Counted from the stretch's first letter, positions 9,512 to 18,022 are shown. The stretch is DNA of 64,000 bases from Candidatus Binatia bacterium (GCA_022820725.1 JAJEFA010000003.1:62001-126000), one strand, 5' to 3'. Numbers and translations are program-made. Notes: generated by a model not told the origin, from the sequence alone.

Positions 9512-10750
9512 TCATTCCCGTGCGAGTGAAGGTGTGAACTCAGGGGAGGGGCATACTTCACCAGCACGTTCAAGAGCTTCATCTAAAAATATACGCCGCT
9601 CAGTTGGTACCCTGCCGGTCGCGGATTTAAGGGTCTCTCTTCCAATCTCTCTTGACCGCTCTACGGCCTCACGTGCGATGACCTGTTCTCCATCTGTGGG
9701 ACAGAAGTGCAGAATATCTTCCTTGATGATATCGCCGAATCGATTCTTAAATTTGCGCTCTTGTGTCAACACGATCTTCAGCCCAACGACCTCATTGGCA
9801 ATACGGCTGAGGAGCTTGCCGTTATAGAACGGCGTCTTGTGAACATTTGACTCTCGCCCTACTACAAAAACAATGCGTGCGGACTTGTGGCACACCCGGG
9901 TCAGTTCGGTTAATGCAAGACCCATATCTATGCCATACTGGATGACGGTCAGAAAGCGGTTTTGGCGAAATTTTCGGTTCGCCCCTATTTCAGATTTCGC
10001 CGAGATAAGCGGATTCCAGCCTAAGACCTCTACCGATGTTCTGTAGTTATGATGATAGTTAAAAACATTAATATACGGTGGAGATGTCAGTACAAAATCA
10101 ACGGAGCCGTTCTTCAGGGGTAAGTGCCTCGCGTCTCCTAATGCCACAGCAATCGGCCTGGTCGAAAGGGGAAGAGATTCAACAAGGCTACGGAGACCAC
10201 TCCATGTAGACCAGAGTTTCTGAACCGGGAAGGTCCGCTTTTCTATATCCATTTGTATAACCAGAGCTTCGAGTAGAATTTTTAATTCTCGCCTCTCTAA
10301 TATGGATATTTGTCGGAGAAGAGGGTCAATCAGCATCTCCCCATCTCCGTGAACGCAATGGGCGTCAAACAGCGGCAATCCAGTTGGATATTCTTCTTCT
10401 AATTTCTCCTCAGCGTGGGCGAGTAAGCCAAGGCGATCCTTCAAGTCGAAACCGGCCAAAGTGTATATTTGCGCTAAGGACTGAGCAGCAGGATTGACTT
10501 CATATCCATATGCTTCATATCCCAGACGGGCAGCTTCTATAAGAACGGTCCCACTTCCTGCGAACGGGTCAAGGACCACATCATCAGGCCGCGTGTAACT
10601 CTCCAGAATTGCCTGAACAAATTGCGGCGAAAACTGCCCACGCCAGGCAAGAAGGTTTGCCCTCTTCTTTTCATCAATATCCAGATACGTGCTGTCCAAG
10701 GGCTCACTAAAGAGCCTTGGGCGTAGGGTTTCTCCCACAGCGTCACTCAT
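9512..10750 (-). CDS. Site-specific DNA methyltransferase (N4-cytosine or N6-adenine)
   Basis: Modifies the recognition site of the adjacent endonuclease using S-adenosylmethionine. Motif I DPFAGSGT is at residues 61-68 and the catalytic motif IV TSPPY at 222-226, so the order is SAM-binding then catalytic. TSPPY is common in N4-cytosine methylases. The 155-residue stretch between the motifs could hold the target-recognition part. The ATG at 10750 lies 11 bases after a GGAGG site; a GTG three codons earlier is very close to it and less likely. It is co-transcribed with the endonuclease. Confidence 0.88.
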   Translation of the reverse strand: MSDAVGETLRPRLFSEPLDSTYLDIDEKKRANLLAWRGQFSPQFVQAILESYTRPDDVVLDPFAGSGTVLIEAARLGYEAYGYEVNPAAQSLAQIYTLAGFDLKDRLGLLAHAEEKLEEEYPTGLPLFDAHCVHGDGEMLIDPLLRQISILERRELKILLEALVIQMDIEKRTFPVQKLWSTWSGLRSLVESLPLSTRPIAVALGDARHLPLKNGSVDFVLTSPPYINVFNYHHNYRTSVEVLGWNPLISAKSEIGANRKFRQNRFLTVIQYGIDMGLALTELTRVCHKSARIVFVVGRESNVHKTPFYNGKLLSRIANEVVGLKIVLTQERKFKNRFGDIIKEDILHFCPTDGEQVIAREAVERSREIGRETLKSATGRVPTERRIFLDEALERAGEVCPSPEFTPSLARE

Positions 10751-10909
10751 CCAACTCACCCCCTCCAGGGAAGATTACGCTATCATTACTCATCAGAAGA
10801 ATATTATTGTCGGTACTGTCAAGTTATAGAGAGCTTGTCAATCGCCAGCCTACAGTGATGGACTTAGGTCAAGTGTGCTATATGGGGCAGATCATGTACG
10901 GAGGAGCCT

Positions 10910-11377
10910 ATGCCGATTGAAGAAGGAAAAGCAGCCCCAGCGTTTACCTTACAAGACGCAGCCGGCAACAAGGTCGCCCTCAAAGACCTGCGCGGCCACA
11001 ACGTGATTGTCTATTTCTATCCCAGGGATAATACGCCCGGTTGTACCAAGGAGGCATGCGGCTTTCGGGATCTTTGGCAGGACATCCAAAATCAGGACGC
11101 GGTTGTCCTCGGCATTTCACCGGACAGCGCTGCCTCGCACCGGAAGTTTACCACGCAATACCAACTGCCGTTCACACTCCTGTGCGACCCGGACAAAAAG
11201 GTCATGGAAAAATACGGCGCCTGGGGCGAGAAGATGATGTACGGCAAAAAGACCGTAGGCGTTATTCGTTCAACGGTCTGGATTGGCCCCAACGGCAAGG
11301 TGAAAAAACACTGGAAACGTGTCGCCAAAGCCGCCGACCATCCGGCCAAAGTGCTCGAAGCGTTGCAGGCCGGATAG
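10910..11377 (+). CDS. bcp: Thioredoxin-dependent thiol peroxidase (Bcp/PrxQ peroxiredoxin)
   Basis: Cytosolic reduction of hydrogen peroxide and organic peroxides. The protein has 155 residues, typical of Bcp. The motif YFYPRDNTPGCTKEAC puts the peroxidatic Cys at residue 45 and the resolving Cys at 50, the close C-x4-C spacing of the PrxQ group. A GGAGGAG site precedes the ATG. It is a single gene, divergent from the methyltransferase and followed by a GC-rich dispersed repeat. Confidence 0.95.
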   Translation: MPIEEGKAAPAFTLQDAAGNKVALKDLRGHNVIVYFYPRDNTPGCTKEACGFRDLWQDIQNQDAVVLGISPDSAASHRKFTTQYQLPFTLLCDPDKKVMEKYGAWGEKMMYGKKTVGVIRSTVWIGPNGKVKKHWKRVAKAADHPAKVLEALQAG

Positions 11378-11380
11378 GAT

Positions 11381-11431
11381 TTCTCCTCCTATCCTCTCCG
11401 ACGAGGGGTGGCCGCAGGCCGGGGTGGGTTT
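11381..11431 (-). repeat. GC-rich REP-like element, copy 1
   Basis: Read on the minus strand this is CCCACCCCGGCC, a short GC hairpin, then CCCCTC...GAGGATAGGAGGAG. The same order of blocks recurs at 13976, 15967 and 17103, and in part at 58195. It lies just after bcp. In this position it could also act as a transcription barrier. Confidence 0.7.
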
Positions 11432-11500
11432 GCCCTGATTTACTCTCGTTGAGCCTGACGAGACTATGACAAGGGACTATGCGGACTGAACCGGCTTGTA

Positions 11501-11506
11501 TATAAT
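11501..11506 (+). promoter_or_regulatory. Possible -10 box
   Basis: A perfect TATAAT lies 44 bases before the ATG of the LLM oxidoreductase, preceded by TTGTA. No convincing -35 box is seen at 16-18 bases upstream, so this is a weak call. Confidence 0.3.
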
Positions 11507-11549
11507 ATGGACTTCATAGTTTCAGAGAAAAGATCATAAAGGAGGCCTT

Positions 11550-12668
11550 ATGCACGTTGGTTACGCCCCGGTATTTCAGAACCCTGGCAACGCCCGCTCC
11601 GATGCCGAAGTTTACCGTGAAGAGCTTCGGATCGCGGAGATGGCCGAACCCCTCGGGTTTGACTCAATTTGGTCTATCGAGCACCACTTTACGGATTACA
11701 CCATGTGTCCTGACGCGGTTCAGTTCCTGTCCTATATGGCGGGCAGAACCAAGAAGGCCAAGCTGGGCACCATGGTCATCGTGCTTCCCTGGCACGATCC
11801 GGTTCGGGTTGCCGAGCAAATCTCTCTGCTTGACCACGTGTCGGGCGGGCGAATGATCCTGGGCTTCGGTCGGGGTCTGGCCCGGGTCGAGTATGACGGA
11901 TTTCGGATCGACCAGAACGAAGGCCGCGAACGCTTTGTTGAATACGCCGAACTCATCATAAACGGACTGGAGAAAGGCTATATGGAGGGCGGCCCGACGA
12001 TCCAGCAGCCCCGCCGCGATATCCGCCCCTACCCGGCCTACTCGTTTAAGGGCCGCACCTATGCCGCGGCAGTCTCACCGGAGTCCATGCCGATCATGGC
12101 CCGGCTCGGTATCGGCCTGCTGGTCATTCCGCAAAAACCGTGGGATGTCGTCAAGGGGGATTTCGAGGTCTACCACAAGGTCTGGCAGGAAGAGAACCCC
12201 GGCACCAAGCCGCCTCAGCCGTTCTGCGGCGGTTTCTTCTATGTGGATGAAGACGCCAAGCGGGCCGAAGAGCATGCCACCAAGTGGATTGGGGCCTATT
12301 ATCATACGGCCATGAACCACTACCAGATGACGGCTAAACACTTTGGTCAGAACAAAGGCTATGAGTTCTACAGCAACGTCGGGAAATATATTGAGCAACA
12401 CGGCATGGACGGCGCGGCCAGAGACTTTGTTAAACTCATGCCGTGGGGGACGCCTGACCAAGTGCTGAGGAAACTTGAATTCATCCGCGACACGATCGAC
12501 ATGAAAGCCATTATGTGTAACTTCAGCTACGCCGGTATGCCCTACGACGAGGCCGAGGGCAGCATGAAGTGCTTTGCCAAGCATGTCCTGCCGGAACTCA
12601 AGAAGTGGGATACGGAACCGCTCCAGGATCCGGAACCGCTGAACATGCCGGCTGAGGCTGCGGCGTAA
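11550..12668 (+). CDS. LLM-class flavin-dependent oxidoreductase
   Basis: Luciferase-like oxidoreductase of 372 residues. The FDSIWSIEHHF segment near residues 37-47 and GGRMILGFGRG near 110 are family hallmarks. An AAGGAGG site precedes the ATG. A transcription-terminator-like hairpin lies between it and the following acyl-CoA dehydrogenase pair, so it may be its own unit. Relatives act in desulphonation, alkane or aromatic degradation and F420 chemistry; the substrate here is unknown. Confidence 0.9.
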   Translation: MHVGYAPVFQNPGNARSDAEVYREELRIAEMAEPLGFDSIWSIEHHFTDYTMCPDAVQFLSYMAGRTKKAKLGTMVIVLPWHDPVRVAEQISLLDHVSGGRMILGFGRGLARVEYDGFRIDQNEGRERFVEYAELIINGLEKGYMEGGPTIQQPRRDIRPYPAYSFKGRTYAAAVSPESMPIMARLGIGLLVIPQKPWDVVKGDFEVYHKVWQEENPGTKPPQPFCGGFFYVDEDAKRAEEHATKWIGAYYHTAMNHYQMTAKHFGQNKGYEFYSNVGKYIEQHGMDGAARDFVKLMPWGTPDQVLRKLEFIRDTIDMKAIMCNFSYAGMPYDEAEGSMKCFAKHVLPELKKWDTEPLQDPEPLNMPAEAAA

Positions 12669-12719
12669 GCACCACGGACGATTCACCCTGCGCTTGTCCA
12701 AAGCGCGGAATCTTGCTCG

Positions 12720-12749
12720 AATAAGGGCGACCATAGGGTCGCCCTTATT
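12720..12749 (+). terminator. Hairpin terminator after the LLM oxidoreductase
   Basis: A perfect 13-bp stem (AATAAGGGCGACC with its complement) closes on the 4-base loop ATAG. It starts 51 bases after the stop at 12668. There is no long T-tract, only TTATT, so termination may be partial and allow read-through into the acyl-CoA dehydrogenase genes. Confidence 0.6.
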
Positions 12750-12766
12750 ATTGAGGAGGAGTGTAT

Positions 12767-13957
12767 ATGGCCGATCTCAAAACGTTTCGTACTGAGACAC
12801 ATCAGTGGCTGGACGCTAACGCCCCGGCTTCGATTCGCGGCGTAGGGAATACCCTGCTTGACGGGAATTGGGGCGGACGCAAGGCCAGATACTCGAATCC
12901 CGATATGAAAGCCTGGCTCGATGTCATGGCCGAGCGCGGCTGGACCGCACCCGAGTGGCCATCCCAGTACGGTGGCGGCGGGCTCTCCAAGGACGAAGCC
13001 AAGGTGTTGCAGCAAGAGATGAATACCCTGCAACTGCCGGCACCGTTGATCGGCTTTGGCCTGACCATGATTGGTCCGACTCTTTTGCAATACGGCACTG
13101 AAGAACAAAAGCACGAACATCTGCCGGGAATCATCAAGGGCGAGATTCGCTGGTGTCAGGGCTATTCCGAACCAGGGTCGGGCAGCGACCTGGCTTCTCT
13201 CAAAACCCGGGCCATCCTGGAGGGTGACCATTATGTTATTAACGGTCAGAAAGTATGGACGTCGTTTGCTAATCTGGCGGACTGGATGTTCATGCTCGTC
13301 CGGACCGATCCCAAAGCTAAAAAACAGGAAGGCATCACCTTCCTATTGGTAGACATGGAGTCCCCAGGCGTGGAAACCCGTCCCATTAAACTCATTAGCG
13401 GGGCCTCACCTTTCTGCGAGACCTTTTTGACCGATGTGCACGCTCCGGCCAAGAATGTCATCTTCGAGGTGAACAAAGGCTGGACGGTGGCCAAATCCCT
13501 GCTGAATCATGAGCGTAATATGATTGCCTCAGCCTTTGGCACGACAGCAGGGAAAGGTCGAGGCATGCGAGACTGGGCCAAAGAGCATCTTGGGCTAGAC
13601 GGCGACCGTGTGGCTGACCCGGCAATCAGGGACCGTATGGCGCAGTACGAAATGGACAGTCGCGCCTTTCGACTCACCACAGAGCGCGCCCGAGATGCGG
13701 CCAAAGCCGGTCGTCCTCCAGGTCCGGAAAGCTCAATGTTTAAGATCTACGGCACCGAGCTGAACCAGCGTCGTCTTGAACTGTTAGTGTCGATTGCCGG
13801 TCCGCACGCCCTGGGCTGGGACGGACCCGGATTTGAAGACGTTGAGCTCACTCTTACCCGCGACTGGCTGCGTTCCCGAGGCAATACGATTGAAGGCGGA
13901 ACGAGCGAGATCCAGCTCAATATCATTGCCAAGCGAGTGCTGGGATTACCTGATTAA
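12767..13957 (+). CDS. Acyl-CoA dehydrogenase, catalytic-type subunit
   Basis: FAD-dependent acyl-CoA dehydrogenase of 396 residues. The segment YSEPGSGSDLASLKT contacts FAD and substrate. The C-terminal EGGTSEIQ carries the glutamate that acts as catalytic base in most family members. The ATG at 12767 lies seven bases after GAGGAGG; an in-frame GTG at 12761 is too close to that site. The next gene, 73 bases on, is a second acyl-CoA dehydrogenase that lacks this glutamate motif. Such pairs form alpha2-beta2 enzymes in steroid side-chain degradation (known for the FadE28/29 type), so a heteromeric enzyme is a reasonable inference. Confidence 0.92.
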   Translation: MADLKTFRTETHQWLDANAPASIRGVGNTLLDGNWGGRKARYSNPDMKAWLDVMAERGWTAPEWPSQYGGGGLSKDEAKVLQQEMNTLQLPAPLIGFGLTMIGPTLLQYGTEEQKHEHLPGIIKGEIRWCQGYSEPGSGSDLASLKTRAILEGDHYVINGQKVWTSFANLADWMFMLVRTDPKAKKQEGITFLLVDMESPGVETRPIKLISGASPFCETFLTDVHAPAKNVIFEVNKGWTVAKSLLNHERNMIASAFGTTAGKGRGMRDWAKEHLGLDGDRVADPAIRDRMAQYEMDSRAFRLTTERARDAAKAGRPPGPESSMFKIYGTELNQRRLELLVSIAGPHALGWDGPGFEDVELTLTRDWLRSRGNTIEGGTSEIQLNIIAKRVLGLPD

Positions 13958-13975
13958 GGGAAAGGATGTGGGAGA

Positions 13976-14021
13976 AACCCACCCCGGCCCTTCGGGCCAC
14001 CCCTTCAAGGGGGGATAGAGG
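13976..14021 (+). repeat. GC-rich REP-like element, copy 2
   Basis: The block order is GAGAAACCCACCCCG, GGCCC-TTC-GGGCC hairpin, ACCCCTTCAAGGGGGG hairpin, then ATAGAGGAG. The terminal GAGGAG forms the ribosome-binding site of the next gene (GTG at 14031), so the repeat appears to supply the translation signal. Confidence 0.75.
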
Positions 14022-14030
14022 AGAGGTATT

Positions 14031-15173
14031 GTGGCACTTGTGCTGACTGAAGATCAGGAACTTTTGGCGCAGACCGCGCGAGATTTCGTCCGCACTAACT
14101 CCCCAATCAGCCGGCTGCGTGCGCTGCGCGACGCTCAAGACAGTGTGGGCTTCTCGCGGGATGTGTGGCAGGAGATGGCCCAGCTCGGGTGGGCGGGCAT
14201 TCTGATTCCCGAGGAATATGGCGGTGCTGGCATGGGCCTGGCCGACCTCGCGGTTGTGCTGGAAGCTGTGGGCCGCAATCTTGCTCCGGAGCCCTTTCTT
14301 TCGACCGTCTTGCTCGGTGGTCAATTGCTTGCGCACGCTGGTAGCCCTGAACAAAAACAGGCCTGGCTCCCAGGCATCGCGACGGGGGAAAAGATTCTTG
14401 CCCTTGCCTATCAGGAGGCGCGCAGCCGCTATGACCTGAATCGGGTTTCCACACAGGCCACAGCCGAGGGAGACACCTGGAGGCTGTCGGGTGAAAAGAT
14501 TCAGGTCCTGGACGGACAGAGCGCGGACGCGCTGATTGTCTCGGCCCGCACCGCCGGCGAAGACAGCAATCAGGACGGTGTTACCCTTTTTCTGCTTGCG
14601 CCGGATACGCCCGGCGTGGCGATCATCCCCCAGAACCGGGTGGATAATCGTGCCGCAGCGCTGGTCAATCTCGATGGAGTGAAAGTCGGTGCCGAGTCCG
14701 TTGTCGGGCCTGTCGGCCAGGGCTTTCAGACGCTCTCACATATTGTTGATCTCGCCACGGTCGGCCTGTGCGCCGAGATGCTAGGCGGGATGAGCCAGAT
14801 TTTCGACGATACGCTCGCCTACCTCAAGACACGCGAACAATTCGGGGTGGTCATCGGCTCCTTTCAGGCCCTCAAACATCGAGCGGCAAAAGTTTTTATG
14901 GAGATTGAACTATGTCGCTCGGCCGTGATGGCCGCGGCAAACGCCGCGGATGCTGGCGAGAGTGATTTGGCCCTGCTGGTCTCCCTGGCTAAAGCCCGCT
15001 GCTCCGATGCCTTTGTCTTGGCGACCAACGAGGGAGTTCAAATGCACGGCGGTATCGGTATGACTGACGAGCACGATGCCGGCCTGTATATGAAACGCGC
15101 GCGCGCCGCGGAGATGACCTTTGGCGATGCCGCCTGGCATCGGGACCGCTGGGCACAGCTACGAAACTATTGA
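14031..15173 (+). CDS. Acyl-CoA dehydrogenase, likely non-catalytic partner subunit
   Basis: Acyl-CoA dehydrogenase fold of 380 residues starting at a GTG with a GAGGAGAGG site. Typical segments include WAGILIPEEYGGAGMGL near residue 55 and QMHGGIGMTDEHDAG near 340. Where catalytic family members have an EGTSEIQ-like motif, this protein reads EMTFGDAAWHRDR, so the usual catalytic glutamate is missing. Together with the adjacent catalytic-type paralogue, this suggests the non-catalytic half of a heterotetramer. The ribosome site comes from a dispersed repeat. Confidence 0.88.
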   Translation: MALVLTEDQELLAQTARDFVRTNSPISRLRALRDAQDSVGFSRDVWQEMAQLGWAGILIPEEYGGAGMGLADLAVVLEAVGRNLAPEPFLSTVLLGGQLLAHAGSPEQKQAWLPGIATGEKILALAYQEARSRYDLNRVSTQATAEGDTWRLSGEKIQVLDGQSADALIVSARTAGEDSNQDGVTLFLLAPDTPGVAIIPQNRVDNRAAALVNLDGVKVGAESVVGPVGQGFQTLSHIVDLATVGLCAEMLGGMSQIFDDTLAYLKTREQFGVVIGSFQALKHRAAKVFMEIELCRSAVMAAANAADAGESDLALLVSLAKARCSDAFVLATNEGVQMHGGIGMTDEHDAGLYMKRARAAEMTFGDAAWHRDRWAQLRNY

Positions 15174-15226
15174 GCGTCACGCAAGAGTCAGCGGACCGAG
15201 CTAAACATCCGATTCGCTGACTGGGT

Positions 15227-15949
15227 TTAATCCAGCGTCTGGACCCACCCATCGGCCGTTCTTTTTCGTCCCGGACGCTTGCGCGGGTCTTTTTCGTGGC
15301 GGGATTTTCTTTGCGGATGCCTATAACCAGATGGCTGCCGGGTTTCGACGACTCGGGACTCGCTCTTTCTGTCACGCGATGCAGGCACAGGACGCGTATA
15401 CGGCGTATCGCTCTCATAGGTTTCTGGACGATAGATTGTTGTCCTCACAAAGAGTTGAGTAAAGTAGTACTCGCCGGCTGGTCCTTGGGCAATTCCAACT
15501 CCGGTGAGGTCATAGGCTCCTTCAATGTTGCGCCGGTGACCGGGGCTCTCCAACCAATTAGAAACAGCAACAGCTTCGACATGGGATGGTCCCTTTGGAA
15601 CCATGGCAACATTCTCACCGACCCCAGGTTGAGCAATGAATCCGGCTATCTTTTCCCTGCGACTTTCAATTCCTCCGTGACCAAACCCAATCCGTCCGCT
15701 TGCTATATTCCGACTATGATGTCGAGCAATGGCAGAGATTTCTGGATTGAAGGCTAAAGGCTTCAGCCCCTGCGAAACCCGATGCTCGTTGACCAGCCTG
15801 TGAACGGAGTGCTCGTTGACCAGCCTGTGAACGGAGTGTCCAAGGTCGTCTGCGAGCGCAGAAGTCGGATTGGCAGAGACTATGAGTCCAAAGCTTGAAA
15901 GGAAAACAAGAGTCAAGCGAATGGCAAATATGTGACACAACCACGACAT
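15227..15949 (-). CDS. Secreted CAP-domain (SCP/PR1-like) protein
   Basis: Exported protein of about 240 residues. A hydrophobic signal segment (residues about 5-28, ending in SALA) is followed by a CAP domain. The HSRNIASGRIGFGHGG block supplies the usual His, GVGENVAM is the central strand, and SPGHRRNIEG carries the second His and Arg. The C-terminus is a basic, proline- and arginine-rich tail of about 60 residues. Between signal and domain, the nine-residue unit HSVHRLVNE occurs twice because of a 27-bp tandem duplication. The ATG at 15949 is chosen; a GTG six codons upstream (15967) is possible. The function is unknown; bacterial CAP proteins are mostly uncharacterised. Confidence 0.85.
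   Translation of the reverse strand: MSWLCHIFAIRLTLVFLSSFGLIVSANPTSALADDLGHSVHRLVNEHSVHRLVNEHRVSQGLKPLAFNPEISAIARHHSRNIASGRIGFGHGGIESRREKIAGFIAQPGVGENVAMVPKGPSHVEAVAVSNWLESPGHRRNIEGAYDLTGVGIAQGPAGEYYFTQLFVRTTIYRPETYESDTPYTRPVPASRDRKSESRVVETRQPSGYRHPQRKSRHEKDPRKRPGRKRTADGWVQTLD
15783..15836. repeat. 27-bp tandem duplication inside the CAP gene
   Basis: Two exact 27-base units sit head to tail at 15783-15809 and 15810-15836. They add one copy of HSVHRLVNE just after the signal peptide while preserving the frame. Confidence 0.9.
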
Positions 15950-15966
15950 TGTCACACCACATCCCA

Positions 15967-16060
15967 CGACCCACCCCGGCCCTGCGGGCTACCCCTCCAA
16001 GGAGGGGATAGGGGAACTCCATGACTCAATCGACCCAACAGACTCAATCGACCTAACGAC
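15967..16060 (+). repeat. Left arm of inverted mosaic repeat (REP-like copy 3 plus CAATCGACC repeats)
   Basis: A GC-rich REP-like element (15967-16018) is joined to a CATGACTCAATCGACCCAAC tract with further CAATCGACC units up to 16060. The same two blocks appear in inverted orientation at 17059-17157, so together they bracket the D-2-hydroxyacid dehydrogenase gene. Confidence 0.75.
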
Positions 16061-16064
16061 TTCC

Positions 16065-17045
16065 CTACCCCGTAATTACCGACTCCGGTGGCTGCCCCGC
16101 GGCAACCCGTTCGATATTGGCAAAGCCGAACGCAATCCGGCGGCTCCAGGTATCCAGCGTCACCCCGGCAATATGTGAGGTCAGCACCACATTGTCCAGC
16201 GCTAACAGTGGGCTGTCGGTTTCCAGGGGCTCGGCAGTAAAAACGTCTAGTCCGGCCCCGGCGATGCGATTCTTTTGCAACGCTTCGATGAGTGCGGGTT
16301 CGTCTATTACCGGCCCGCGCGACGTATTGACGAGAATAGCGGAGGGTTTCATTAGGCCGAGCGTCCGAGTGTTGATGAGTCCTTTGGTCTCGGCGGTCAG
16401 CGGCGTGTGAACAGACACGACATCTGCTCGTTGCAGCAGATCGTCCAATACCAGCCGCTCAGCACCGACCTCTTGCTCAATAGCAGTTGGTGCCTGGACC
16501 GTATCGTAATAGAGAATGTTTGCCTGAAACCCTTTCGCAATCCGCGCAAACTCCCGGCCGATGCGGCCGAACCCAATAATCCCCACGGTCTTATTGCGCA
16601 ACTCGCGCATCTGGAGCGTTTCTCGTGCCCCAATCCACTGTCCTTCGTGCAAAGTATTGTGGTGGAGAGGAAGTTTTTTGAAGACCGCTAAAATGAGAAG
16701 AATGGCATGCTCGGCCACGGTTGGCGCATTAGCTCCACCGTTATTGGCAACCGGTACTCCGAGTTTCTGAAAAAGCTCCAAGTCTATCCATTCATAGCCC
16801 GCACTCAACATCTGAAATAGCTTGAGCTGTTTTGCCGCGTTCAGTTCGTCCGCAGTGGGGTTGCCCGGATAGGCCAGAATGAAGTCCGCATGCGCTATTT
16901 TCTCCAAGCGCGTGTCGGCTGGGGAGCTTTGCTCCAGAAAATCTATGAGAAAGCCCGCTGGCAGTTGCTCATTGACCATGTGAATAACTTCTGGGGGGAC
17001 TAACCCGCGGGAGTGAAGAAAAGCGATAGTGTGTTGTTTCGTCAT
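16065..17045 (-). CDS. D-isomer-specific 2-hydroxyacid dehydrogenase family protein
   Basis: NAD(P)-dependent oxidoreductase acting on a 2-hydroxy or 2-keto acid, such as phosphoglycerate, glyoxylate or D-lactate. The protein has 326 residues. The dinucleotide-binding motif GFGRIG is at residues 158-163. The catalytic triad is visible as R243 (NTSRG), E272 (TAEPLE) and H291 (TSHIAG). The ATG at 17045 follows AGGAGCG at good spacing; an upstream extension to 17075 would run into the flanking repeat and is rejected. The gene stands alone between inverted repeats, which may mark a mobilised unit. The substrate is not deducible. Confidence 0.93.
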   Translation of the reverse strand: MTKQHTIAFLHSRGLVPPEVIHMVNEQLPAGFLIDFLEQSSPADTRLEKIAHADFILAYPGNPTADELNAAKQLKLFQMLSAGYEWIDLELFQKLGVPVANNGGANAPTVAEHAILLILAVFKKLPLHHNTLHEGQWIGARETLQMRELRNKTVGIIGFGRIGREFARIAKGFQANILYYDTVQAPTAIEQEVGAERLVLDDLLQRADVVSVHTPLTAETKGLINTRTLGLMKPSAILVNTSRGPVIDEPALIEALQKNRIAGAGLDVFTAEPLETDSPLLALDNVVLTSHIAGVTLDTWSRRIAFGFANIERVAAGQPPESVITG

Positions 17046-17058
17046 GTAACGCTCCTGT

Positions 17059-17157
17059 GGGTCGATTGAGTCCATTGGGTCCGTTGGGTCGGTTGGGTCA
17101 TGAAGTCTCCCATCCCCTCCTCGGAGGGGCGGCGCGTAGCGTCGGGGGGGAGTTCAT
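17059..17157 (-). repeat. Right arm of inverted mosaic repeat (REP-like copy 4 plus CAATCGACC repeats)
   Basis: Read on the minus strand, a REP-like element (17103-17157) is followed by CATGACCCAACCGACCCAAC and more nine-base CCAA(T/C)(G/C)GAC units down to 17059. This mirrors the arm at 15967-16060. Confidence 0.75.
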
Positions 17158-17191
17158 GGTCTCGGCGGGTATGAACCTCCTCCGGGTCGCT

Positions 17192-17989
17192 TCACCGCCC
17201 CTGAAAGCGCGGGGGACGTTTTTCGAGAAAAGCCTGACGGCCTTCCTGAAAGTCTTCTGTTTGGTGTGACAATAGATACGCCTGGCCCTGGTACTCATAC
17301 GCCCGTTCGGGTGGAGCATCCCAGCCGTGAATAACAGCCGACTTGGTAAAGCCGTAGGTTTGTGTCGGCCCCTGGGCTAATTCACTCGCGAGTTCCATTG
17401 TGGCTTCTTCCAGTTTTTCTAAGGGCACCACACGGTTGGCCAGCCCCCAGCGTTCCGCTTCCTGGGCCGAAAGCTGGGTGCCAAGTAACGCCCACTCCAG
17501 GGCTTTACCGATGCCCACGAACTGTTGCAGCAGGCTGGTACCGGTCGCGATACCGCGCTTGATGAACGGAATACACAGGGTTGCCGAATCGGCCATTACA
17601 CGCAGATCACAGCCCAAGGCAAGGTTAAAGCCCGCCCCGTGCGCGTGTCCGTTAATCATACCAATGACCGGCTTGGACAGGGCACGCATCTTGGCCACCA
17701 CCAGCGGCCAGCGGCCTTCGCCCTGGACGTAGTGCTTAACCGTATCTGCGAATCTCCGTTCCGGTTGGTCGGGCTCGGCCATACCCTTGAGATCGTCACC
17801 GGCACAGAAGGCCCGCCCCGCTCCGGTCAGGATCACAGCCCGGACCGAGTCGTCATAATCACACGTCTCAAACGCCTGGAGCAGTTCCAGACCGACCCGG
17901 ATGTTAATCGCGTTCAGGCGTTCGGGGCGATTCAGAGTAATGCGGCAAATGCCGTGGTCGTGTTCAATCAGCAGATAACGAAAATCCAT
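17192..17989 (-). CDS. Enoyl-CoA hydratase/isomerase family protein
   Basis: Crotonase-fold enzyme of 265 residues that hydrates, isomerises or otherwise acts on an acyl-CoA. The oxyanion-hole segments are visible: GAGRAFCAGDDLKGM (about residues 55-69) and GHAHGAGFNLALGCDLRV (about 113-130). The C-terminal KRPPRFQGR end is typical. The ATG at 17989 follows GGAGGAAG; the longer frame to 18016 is not needed. It lies 33 bases after the upstream LLM oxidoreductase on the same strand, so the two probably form one operon. The substrate is unknown. Confidence 0.92.
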   Translation of the reverse strand: MDFRYLLIEHDHGICRITLNRPERLNAINIRVGLELLQAFETCDYDDSVRAVILTGAGRAFCAGDDLKGMAEPDQPERRFADTVKHYVQGEGRWPLVVAKMRALSKPVIGMINGHAHGAGFNLALGCDLRVMADSATLCIPFIKRGIATGTSLLQQFVGIGKALEWALLGTQLSAQEAERWGLANRVVPLEKLEEATMELASELAQGPTQTYGFTKSAVIHGWDAPPERAYEYQGQAYLLSHQTEDFQEGRQAFLEKRPPRFQGR

Positions 17990-18022
17990 GGGCTTCCTCC
18001 TGAGAGCGACCGGCATGCCCTC

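Noticed and set aside
17059-17102. Nine-base tandem tract read as a phage attachment or iteron origin
   Set aside because: The same tract occurs inverted on the other side of the gene beside a REP element, which fits a mosaic repeat better; no replication or integrase gene is near.
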